This document shows positions 1 through 4,710 of a stretch of 5,213 bases of DNA, one piece after another (position 1 is the stretch's first letter; each line of letters opens with the position of its first letter). The stretch comes from CAZTJA01 sp964613745. Its GTDB lineage: Bacteria; Desulfobacterota; Desulfomonilia; Desulfomonilales; Desulfomonilaceae. The stretch spans positions 1 through 5,213 of the forward strand of contig CAZTJA010000163.1 of assembly GCA_964613745.1 (NCBI GenBank), read 5' to 3'. The position numbers and the translations under genes were made by a program. Below the pieces are notes generated by a model. It saw only the letters and a list, made by a program, of their open reading frames with translations, ran no database searches and had not been told where the DNA came from.

Positions 1-1062
1 CGCAATTGTCGCAGCAACCCCCATCACCATGAAATATCCGTAATGCCACTCCAGTTCAGGCATGTACTTGAAATTCATCCCATACCAACCAGACAAGAAA
101 GTGAGAGGAATGAATATGGTGGCTATTATGGTGAGGACCTTCATAATTTCATTCAGTCGGTTGCTTTGGGTTGAAAGGTAGATGTCCAGCATCCCTGAAA
201 CGATATCCCGATATGTTTCCATGGTGTCGACGATGTGGATCGTGTGGTCGTAAACATCTCTGAAGTAGGGTTTTAGTTCGGGATTCAGCAAAGTTGAGTC
301 ACTTAAAACCAATTTGCTGATGCACTCCCGCATAGGCCAAACTGATTTTCGCAGCAAAATCATGTCGGTCTTAAGTTTGTGAATTTTGGGAAGGGTGGAC
401 CTGCTCGGAAAATTGACAATTTCGTCTTCGAGCAGTTCAATGGTTTCTGCAATGTTTTCGAGAATATCAAAATAATTATCTACGATCTGATCAAGAATGG
501 AATAAGCCAGGAAATCAGGTCCGTTTTGTCGTAGTTTACCCAGATTAGATCTAATCCGGCGTCTGATTCCGTCAAATGGATCACCGGGTCTTTCCTGAAA
601 TGTTAATAGAAAGTGCTTTCCCAAGACGAGGCTGATCTGCTCGGGGATGATGGCGTCCTCCTTTCGGTCGTAAGACGGCATATTCAAGACAATGAAAATA
701 TAGGTTTTCAAATCGTCGATCTTTGGTCTCTGAGAAGAATTGACGATATCTTCCTGGATAAGAGGATGGATTCCGAAAATTTCTCCCAGCTCGGACACCA
801 AGTGAACATCATGAATTCCATCAACATCGAGCCAAGTTACGGTCGGGGAATTTCTCAGATCCGGCAAGCCGTGTATTGAGGTACCGCTTTCCTCTCGGAG
901 TGAGGTTTCGTTATAATCCATGAGTTTAAGGCCGATGCTTCTGTCGGAAACCTGACCAACATGCAAAAGTGTTCCCGGCGGCAATCCCGTTTTTCTTGAT
1001 CTCTTGATCGTTTTTCCTGTTATTGATTTCTTTCCTGTTGCTTTTCTATCAGCTCGTGACAT
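1..1062 (-). CDS. corA: CorA-family magnesium/cobalt transport protein, C-terminus cut by window edge
   Basis: Inner-membrane channel for Mg2+ (and Co2+) uptake, working as a homopentamer in the known family. Reading the minus strand from 1062 gives 354 uninterrupted residues. Residues 1-30 are a basic, Lys/Arg-rich lead-in. About 75-305 form the large cytoplasmic domain with the long stalk helices. TM1 spans about 309-327 (VLTIIATIFIPLTFLSGW) and runs into the signature GMN at 328-330, followed by the MPEL periplasmic loop. TM2 starts near 341 and is cut off. In family members the protein ends roughly 37-40 residues after GMN, so only about a dozen residues should be missing. The ATG at 1062-1060 has GAGG five bases upstream (plus-strand CCTC 1068-1071). 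It is divergent from the TetR-type gene and shares its upstream region. The family call is very secure from the TM1-GMN signature; ion preference cannot be read from sequence. Confidence 0.95.
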   Translation of the reverse strand, partial: MSRADRKATGKKSITGKTIKRSRKTGLPPGTLLHVGQVSDRSIGLKLMDYNETSLREESGTSIHGLPDLRNSPTVTWLDVDGIHDVHLVSELGEIFGIHPLIQEDIVNSSQRPKIDDLKTYIFIVLNMPSYDRKEDAIIPEQISLVLGKHFLLTFQERPGDPFDGIRRRIRSNLGKLRQNGPDFLAYSILDQIVDNYFDILENIAETIELLEDEIVNFPSRSTLPKIHKLKTDMILLRKSVWPMRECISKLVLSDSTLLNPELKPYFRDVYDHTIHIVDTMETYRDIVSGMLDIYLSTQSNRLNEIMKVLTIIATIFIPLTFLSGWYGMNFKYMPELEWHYGYFMVMGVAATIA

Positions 1063-1104
1063 GGATACCTCATAAAAACGTTGTGCACGCATGTAAGCTC
1101 GATT

Positions 1105-1133
1105 AGTATAATAAAAACGACGGTATTTTTGAT
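1105..1133 (-). promoter_or_regulatory. Candidate corA promoter
   Basis: On the minus strand, TATACT (1110-1105) matches five of six -10 positions, and TATTAT (1113-1108) overlaps it. A 17-base spacer back from TATACT reaches ATCAAA (1133-1128), a poor -35 that touches the edge of the palindrome at 1131-1146. Transcription would begin near 1098, leaving about 35 bases of leader before the corA ATG. The -10 is convincing by eye and the -35 is not, so this is tentative. Confidence 0.35.
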
Positions 1134-1146
1134 TGACAGGTCAATC
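1131..1146. promoter_or_regulatory. Perfect palindrome, probable TetR-family operator
   Basis: GATTGAC (1131-1137), a two-base centre AG, then GTCAATC (1140-1146): a perfect inverted repeat with 7-bp arms. Size and symmetry fit the sites bound by dimeric TetR/AcrR-type repressors. It lies just upstream of such a gene and overlaps the TTGACA -35 box (1133-1138) of that gene's promoter, so binding would block transcription: autorepression. It also sits at the expected -35 side of the divergent corA promoter, so it could affect both genes. The palindrome is seen directly; the identity of the binding protein is inferred from position. Confidence 0.7.
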
Positions 1147-1161
1147 GACTGCTGCTATTTT
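1133..1161 (+). promoter_or_regulatory. Sigma70-like promoter of the TetR-type gene
   Basis: TTGACA (1133-1138), a perfect -35, is followed after exactly 17 bases by TATTTT (1156-1161), a four-of-six -10. A start site about seven bases downstream falls at 1168-1169, which is the A of the regulator's ATG or the base before it. The predicted transcript therefore has essentially no 5' leader. The -35 box lies inside the palindrome at 1131-1146. Confidence 0.6.
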
Positions 1162-1168
1162 CCGTTGA

Positions 1169-1789
1169 ATGCAAAATGCGAGAAACCTTGTACAAATCAA
1201 AAAAGAACGTGAATCGCTCATTTTCGATGCAGCCTGTAGAATTATAAAAGAAAAGGGCTTTCATCAGGCTAGAATTACGGACATTGCACAGACTGCAGGT
1301 ATTTCGTACGGCTTAGTTTATCATTATTTCAAAAGCAAGGCGGATCTATTCGATGCTATTCTGAATGAATGGTGGAACGGACTGTTCAGTCGAATGGATC
1401 AGATCAATACGGAACATGCGGAAATAGAAGATAAACTTGGCGTAGTTATTGGGTATTTTCTGGACCAATATGAACGAAGACCTGATTTGGTCCACATTTT
1501 CATAACAGAAATTTCCCGATCCGCTTCAAATCTGACCCATGACAGATTGCGCTGGTTCAAGTTGTTCATGGACCGGACGGAGGCGATGATTGAGTCAGCC
1601 CAAAGTAGCGGCAAGATACGGTCCGATGTAAGAGCCCGCTATTTAACGTACATTTTTCTGGGCGCGTTGGAAAGTTTCATAACCGCTATGGTGCTGGAAA
1701 ATCAGCACCTTAAAGGCCAAAGCCAAAAAAATAGGATAGCGGAAGCTCTACTTGAGGTATTTATGAGCGGAGCGAAATCAGCCTCATGA
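1169..1789 (+). CDS. TetR/AcrR-family transcriptional regulator, probably leaderless
   Basis: DNA-binding repressor of 206 residues, a normal length for the family. Residues about 13-60 form the TetR_N domain. The helix-turn-helix is ITDIAQTAGISYGLVYHYF at 36-54, followed by KSKADLF at 55-61, a classic ending. The C-terminal helical ligand-binding part (about 75-200) gives no clue to the ligand. The ATG at 1169 is the only reasonable start: the codon immediately before it (1166-1168) is an in-frame TGA, and the helix-turn-helix begins soon after. No Shine-Dalgarno sequence precedes it, and the predicted transcription start coincides with the ATG. The promoter overlaps a palindrome that is likely its own operator. 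Targets are unknown; divergent corA and the downstream SCP-2 gene are candidates by position only. Confidence 0.93.
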   Translation: MQNARNLVQIKKERESLIFDAACRIIKEKGFHQARITDIAQTAGISYGLVYHYFKSKADLFDAILNEWWNGLFSRMDQINTEHAEIEDKLGVVIGYFLDQYERRPDLVHIFITEISRSASNLTHDRLRWFKLFMDRTEAMIESAQSSGKIRSDVRARYLTYIFLGALESFITAMVLENQHLKGQSQKNRIAEALLEVFMSGAKSAS

Positions 1790-1798
1790 GCTTTTTTT
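1743..1798 (+). terminator. Intrinsic terminator folded into the 3' end of the TetR-type gene
   Basis: AAGCTC (1743-1748) pairs with GAGCTT (1788-1793), and TGAGG (1753-1757) pairs with CCTCA (1782-1786). This makes 11 base pairs in two helices split by a small internal loop (TACT against T), with a 24-base apical loop. A run of seven T (1792-1798) follows directly. Most of the stem lies in the last coding codons and the stop codon is at 1787-1789. The large apical loop makes it less than ideal. Confidence 0.5.
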
Positions 1799-2026
1799 GT
1801 GTATGGAATGTTTGACGTGAGTGATGTTGAGTGAAGCGGGAATTACTGGGTGAAATAAGGATATTTTTGTTCTTACCCTATAGTACCATTCTATCATAGG
1901 TGACCGGCGAGTCAACCATTCGTTGGAAAACACTTTGGAACTCGCCTTGTGTGCAGTTAAACGAAATCCGAATGTTTTACACGGGAACTGATTCCCGCGA
2001 GACAAACCCATTTTTAAGGAGAAGAC
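1790..2026. other. Non-coding gap upstream of the SCP-2 gene with candidate promoters
   Basis: No credible gene is visible on either strand. One promoter candidate is TTCTTA (1870-1875), 16 bases, then TATCAT (1892-1897), with a good -10 and a weak -35. A second is TTGGAA (1935-1940) with a poor -10 near 1957-1963. The first would give a leader of about 120 bases. The gap also holds a direct repeat TGAGTGA (1818-1824 and 1828-1834), an inverted TGAC/GTCA pair (1901-1904 and 1911-1914) and the hairpin at 1982-1997. None of these can be assigned a function. Confidence 0.4.
1982..1997 (+). repeat. Short perfect hairpin ahead of the SCP-2 gene
   Basis: CGGGAA (1982-1987), loop CTGA, TTCCCG (1992-1997): a 6-bp perfect inverted repeat 18 bases before the AAGGAG ribosome binding site (2016-2021). 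It lacks a following T-run, so it is not a terminator. It could be an operator or an RNA stem in the leader. A further GCGGGAAT (1836-1843) repeats the half-site upstream and is complementary to ATTCCCGC (1991-1998). Confidence 0.4.
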
Positions 2027-2353
2027 ATGGCTTTCAGTTCAGTACCGGAAGTTTTTCAGAAGATGCCTGAGGTATTCAATTCCGCTGCGGCAGCAGGATT
2101 GAACGTGATATATCAATTCCACATTTCAGGTGATCAGAGTGGAGATTGGTATGTGGTCATTAAAGATGGTACATGCCAGGTTGAATCAGGAGTTCACGCC
2201 AGTCCAAACGTAAGTCTCTCGTTATTGGACAACGATTGGCTGGCAATGTGCAATGGTACACTCAACGGAATGACGGCTTTCATGACCGGAAAACTGAAAG
2301 CATCCGGGGACATTATGGCCGCTCAGAGGATACCGTCATTATTCCCTATGTAA
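2027..2353 (+). CDS. SCP-2 sterol-transfer family protein, stand-alone domain
   Basis: Small soluble protein of 108 residues, essentially one SCP2 fold (sterol carrier protein 2-like). In the family this fold binds lipids or acyl chains in a hydrophobic tunnel. Visible landmarks are the beta-strand stretch VIYQFHISGDQSGDWYVVIKDG (28-49, spanning the pattern F-x-[IL]-S-G ... W-x-[VL]-x-[IVL]-K-D-G), the middle strands NVSLSLLDNDWLAM (61-74), and the C-terminal NGMTAFMTGKLKASGDIMAAQ (80-100), a highly typical SCP2 ending. There is no signal peptide or membrane segment, so it is cytoplasmic. The start is set by AAGGAG at 2016-2021, five bases before the ATG. It appears monocistronic, between a TetR-type gene and the trp operon. 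The true ligand in this organism is unknown; fatty-acyl or other lipid binding is inference from the family. Confidence 0.9.
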   Translation: MAFSSVPEVFQKMPEVFNSAAAAGLNVIYQFHISGDQSGDWYVVIKDGTCQVESGVHASPNVSLSLLDNDWLAMCNGTLNGMTAFMTGKLKASGDIMAAQRIPSLFPM

Positions 2354-2369
2354 TTTCTGTTGAATTGGG

Positions 2370-2399
2370 TTGACAAACCGGAGGGCTTTTTTGTAAGCT
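2370..2399 (+). promoter_or_regulatory. Probable trp operon promoter
   Basis: A perfect -35 TTGACA (2370-2375) is followed after 18 bases by TAAGCT (2394-2399), a weak three-of-six -10. The predicted start near 2406 would begin the transcript with AAGGTGG, the ribosome binding site of the leader peptide, about ten bases before its ATG. The position fits an attenuated operon with a short leader. The weak -10 and the overlap with an inverted repeat leave room for another arrangement or for an activator. Confidence 0.5.
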
Positions 2400-2405
2400 A
2401 AGCCC
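2383..2405. repeat. Inverted repeat overlapping the trp -10 region
   Basis: GGGCTT (2383-2388) and AAGCCC (2400-2405) are perfect 6-bp arms around an 11-base centre that contains the candidate -10 and a T-run (2387-2392). The right arm is not followed by T residues, so it is not a standard terminator for the SCP-2 gene. Its position suits an operator for the trp promoter. It does not resemble the enterobacterial TrpR operator. No clear alternative terminator for the SCP-2 gene was found in this gap. Confidence 0.35.
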
Positions 2406-2415
2406 AAGGTGGACA

Positions 2416-2481
2416 ATGTCGCGCGTATTTAATCTCAACAATTGGTGGTGGTTGAATAATAAGCGATGGAGGTCTGCCTAA
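2416..2481 (+). CDS. trpL: trp operon leader peptide (Trp-rich attenuator peptide)
   Basis: A 21-residue ORF whose translation serves as a sensor of charged tRNA-Trp. It begins MSRVFNLNN, then has three consecutive Trp codons (TGG at 2443-2451), then LNNKR, a fourth Trp codon (2467-2469) and RSA before TAA (2479-2481). Four Trp in 21 residues, three in tandem, is far above background and is the hallmark of trp leader peptides. AAGG (2406-2409, within AAGGTGG) lies six bases upstream of the ATG as ribosome binding site. Its last codons AGG-TCT-GCC contain the 5' arm of the antiterminator, so a ribosome reaching the stop codon masks that arm. It sits 99 bases before trpE, with the terminator in between. 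The peptide itself probably has no other function. Confidence 0.93.
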   Translation: MSRVFNLNNWWWLNNKRWRSA

Positions 2482-2537
2482 AGTCGGATTTGTAAACTAA
2501 TATAAACTACGACACGACTTAAAGCCATGGGCAGACC
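2471..2537 (+). promoter_or_regulatory. trp attenuator antiterminator RNA structure
   Basis: GGTCTGCCTA (2471-2480) pairs with TGGGCAGACC (2528-2537): ten base pairs, one of them G-U. Directly adjoining it, AAGTCG (2481-2486) pairs with CGACTT (2515-2520), six more pairs. Seven bases (2521-2527) bulge out on the 3' side. Forming it takes GGG (2529-2531) and C2537 away from the terminator stem, so the two structures exclude each other. A ribosome stalled at the tandem Trp codons (2443-2451) leaves the 5' arm free, giving antitermination. One that reaches the stop codon covers the arm, giving termination. The pairings are seen in the sequence; the mechanism follows the established trp attenuation model. 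Confidence 0.85.
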
Positions 2538-2550
2538 CCATGGCTTTTTT
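2521..2550 (+). terminator. trp attenuator terminator
   Basis: AAAGCCATGGG (2521-2531) and CCCATGGCTTT (2537-2547) form a perfect 11-bp stem closed by the five-base loop CAGAC. T residues run from 2545 to 2550, with four more at 2552-2555. This is a strong Rho-independent terminator placed between the Trp-rich leader peptide and trpE. It would stop transcription when tryptophan is plentiful and be disrupted by the antiterminator when it is scarce. An ATG inside the stem (2527-2529) is in frame with trpE but is not its start. Confidence 0.95.
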
Positions 2551-2580
2551 GTTTTCGAATCAAAGTGGACGGGACGGCAC

Positions 2581-4065
2581 ATGAATCCTGATTTTGAAAA
2601 ATTTGAAGCTTATTGCGGCAAAGGAAACCTGGTTCCCATATACATGGAATTGCCCGGGGACCTGGACACACCCGTTTCAGCATTTATGAAGATGAGAGCG
2701 GAATCTCATGCCTTCTTGCTCGAGAGTGTTGAAGGTGGTGAGAAATGGGCCAGGTACTCGTTTTTGGGATGCAATCCTAAATCCGTGCTTAAAACGGTCA
2801 AGGGTGGAGTGGAGATCCATGATCTTGATTCCGGGAAATTTCGTTTTAAATCGACCGACATAGTAACAGAGCTTCGGTCCATTTTATCGAGTTGGAAACC
2901 AGTTAAGGTTGAAGGATTACCGGAGTTTTTTGGAGGAGCGGTAGGGTATTTTTCCTATGACATGATCCGTCGGTTCGAAAGAATTCCCAATCTCGGAAAG
3001 AAAGATCCCGACTTTCCTGAAGCGGCTTTCATGATTACACGTGATCTCGTTGTTTTCGATAATTTCAAGCACACGATCATACTGGTGACGGTCGTAGATC
3101 CGTCGGAATCTGATTCGCCTGAATCCGCCTATGCCCTGGGCTTAGAAAGACTGAACTTCTTAAAGGCAAAATTGGATGCGGGATTAAATATAACATCGAA
3201 CGGCTCCAAAGGCCGGGACATACAGTTTGCTTCGAATCTGTCTCAAACCGATTTTGAGAAATTGGTAATTCAGGCAAAAAAGCACATCAAAGCCGGCGAC
3301 ATAATTCAGGTAGTGCTTTCTCAGAAATTTTCATGCCTGGCCCCGAAAGACAATTTTTCCGTGTATCGAAGCCTCAGAATGATTAATCCCTCTCCTTACA
3401 TGTTCTTTCTCCGGTTTTCCGATGAAAGTCTCGCAGGGTCCAGCCCGGAGGTTATGGTGAGGCTCAGAGACGACGAGGCAACCCTGCGACCCATTGCAGG
3501 TACTCGCCCGAGGGGGAGCACTCTAGAATCCGATCTGGCGTTTGAAACGGAGCTTTTGTCTGACGAGAAAGAAAGTGCCGAGCATGTAATGCTGGTTGAT
3601 TTGGCTCGGAATGACCTGGGTAGGATAGCCGGCCCGGGATCCGTAGTGGTGGATTCCTTTAAGACAATAGAGCGCTATTCGCACGTCATGCACATGGTCA
3701 GCAATGTTAAGGCTCAATTGGCTGAAGGGAAGGATGCCTTTGATGTTTTGAAAGCAACTTTTCCCGCGGGAACACTTACGGGTGCTCCGAAAATTCGAGC
3801 CATGGAGATAATCGAAGATTTGGAACCTGAGCACAGGGGACCGTACGGGGGATGCGTAGGCTACTTTTCGTACAGCGGAGCCATGGACATGGGCATCACG
3901 ATACGATCGGTAATGATGAAAAACGGCAGCGCCTATTTTCAAGCGGGAGCGGGAATAGTGGCCGATTCCGTACCCGAATCCGAATACATGGAAACAATCA
4001 AGAAAGCCGAAGCCATGCGGAAGGCTCTCATTATGGCATCGGAATTAAAGGGAGGTTTGGAATGA
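2581..4065 (+). CDS. trpE: Anthranilate synthase component I
   Basis: Catalytic large subunit that converts chorismate to anthranilate and pyruvate with ammonia supplied by TrpG, the first committed step of tryptophan synthesis; cytoplasmic. It has 494 residues, a normal length. The N-terminal regulatory domain carries LLES at 46-49, the tryptophan feedback motif, and NPSPYMFFL at 269-277 completes that site, so feedback inhibition is expected. The chorismate-binding domain (about 220-485) shows PIAGTRPRG (304-312), SAEHVMLVDLARNDLGR (332-348), GTLTGAPKIRAMEIIE (397-412) and QAGAGIVADSVPESEY (454-469), all intact. I chose ATG 2581 because MNPDFEKF is a typical TrpE beginning and the in-frame ATG at 2527 lies inside the attenuator terminator stem. 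The ribosome binding site is weak (GGGA at 2571-2574). The stop overlaps the trpG start. Confidence 0.97.
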   Translation: MNPDFEKFEAYCGKGNLVPIYMELPGDLDTPVSAFMKMRAESHAFLLESVEGGEKWARYSFLGCNPKSVLKTVKGGVEIHDLDSGKFRFKSTDIVTELRSILSSWKPVKVEGLPEFFGGAVGYFSYDMIRRFERIPNLGKKDPDFPEAAFMITRDLVVFDNFKHTIILVTVVDPSESDSPESAYALGLERLNFLKAKLDAGLNITSNGSKGRDIQFASNLSQTDFEKLVIQAKKHIKAGDIIQVVLSQKFSCLAPKDNFSVYRSLRMINPSPYMFFLRFSDESLAGSSPEVMVRLRDDEATLRPIAGTRPRGSTLESDLAFETELLSDEKESAEHVMLVDLARNDLGRIAGPGSVVVDSFKTIERYSHVMHMVSNVKAQLAEGKDAFDVLKATFPAGTLTGAPKIRAMEIIEDLEPEHRGPYGGCVGYFSYSGAMDMGITIRSVMMKNGSAYFQAGAGIVADSVPESEYMETIKKAEAMRKALIMASELKGGLE

Positions 4066-4700
4066 TACTGGTAATCGACAACTACGATTCCTTCACATTT
4101 AATCTGGTTCAATATTTTCAGGAGCTGGGACAAACGGTAGAGGTCTTTCGAAACGATTCAATCTCCCTTGAGGAAGTGGAGAAACTCGATCCGGAGGCCA
4201 TCGTGATATCTCCCGGCCCGGGTGGTCCCGAAGAAGCGGGGATTTCATTGGAGTTGATAAGGCACTTTGCCGGGATCGTTCCGATTTTCGGAGTTTGCCT
4301 CGGGCATCAGTCCATTGGGTCCGCTTTCGGTGCCCGCGTCATAGAAGCGGATAGATTGATGCATGGAAAAACGTCTCCGATCTTCACAACGGGTACCGGG
4401 CTATTTAATGAAATGTCGATACCTTTTCAGGCCTGCAGGTATCACAGTCTCATTGTCGAAGAGCAAAGCCTTCCTGAAACCCTTGAGATCACGGCGGTTA
4501 GTGATGAAGGTGAGATCATGGGACTCAAGCATAGAGATTTGCCCATATATGGTGTGCAATTTCATCCCGAATCCATCTTGACGGATCAGGGCAAGCGAAT
4601 TCTCGAGAATTTCCTGAGTCTCGCGAGTCGGTTCAACAGAGGTCAGTACAGAGTTTCCAGGAAATGTGAACCTTCAGGGCACAAATCCGCATGCATGTGA
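4062..4700 (+). CDS. trpG: Anthranilate synthase component II, glutamine amidotransferase
   Basis: Class I glutamine amidotransferase that hydrolyses glutamine and passes ammonia to TrpE. It has 212 residues. Landmarks are MILVIDNYDSFTFNLVQY at the start, the oxyanion-hole SPGPG (50-54), the nucleophile Cys79 in GVCLGHQ, the conserved YHSL (127-130), and His168/Glu170 of the triad in GVQFHPES. The start ATG overlaps the trpE stop as ATGA (4062-4065), with GGGAGG (4050-4055) six bases upstream, indicating translational coupling that helps match subunit amounts. It is a separate protein, not fused to TrpE or TrpD. About 20 residues after LENFLSL (from about 191) form a basic, poorly conserved-looking tail. 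It could also serve folate synthesis (PabA role), as known for some TrpG proteins; the operon position favours tryptophan. Confidence 0.96.
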   Translation: MILVIDNYDSFTFNLVQYFQELGQTVEVFRNDSISLEEVEKLDPEAIVISPGPGGPEEAGISLELIRHFAGIVPIFGVCLGHQSIGSAFGARVIEADRLMHGKTSPIFTTGTGLFNEMSIPFQACRYHSLIVEEQSLPETLEITAVSDEGEIMGLKHRDLPIYGVQFHPESILTDQGKRILENFLSLASRFNRGQYRVSRKCEPSGHKSACM

Positions 4701-4710
4701 GGAGAACACA

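Noticed and set aside
613..879. 88-codon plus-strand ORF inside the corA region
   Set aside because: It lies opposite the well-supported CorA reading frame, whose translation shows a full family signature. The plus-strand ORF has no recognisable domain and no ribosome binding site.
1818..1834. Direct repeat TGAGTGA twice with a 10-base period
   Set aside because: Only two short copies with no linked promoter element, within what chance allows.
1784..2011. 75-codon minus-strand ORF across the gap before the SCP-2 gene
   Set aside because: No ribosome binding site or recognisable protein features. The stretch carries candidate promoters and repeats instead.
2368..2392. Possible SCP-2 terminator formed by GGTT-GACA-AACC followed by the T-run at 2387-2392
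   Set aside because: The stem is only four base pairs and is separated from the T-run by seven bases, and no longer complementary arm was found upstream. The TTGACA here is better explained as the trp -35.
2435..2455. Small hairpin TCAAC/GTTGA around the tandem Trp codons
   Set aside because: Five base pairs with an 11-base loop. It could be a weak pause hairpin, but it does not compete with the antiterminator arm, so I do not claim a segment 1:2 structure.
3523..3942. 139-codon minus-strand ORF within trpE
   Set aside because: Antisense shadow of conserved trpE coding sequence; its translation has no recognisable motif.
3852..4061. 70-codon upstream extension of trpG inside trpE
   Set aside because: The residues overlap trpE in another frame and do not resemble an amidotransferase. 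MILVIDNYDSF at 4062 is the standard TrpG start and has a good ribosome binding site.
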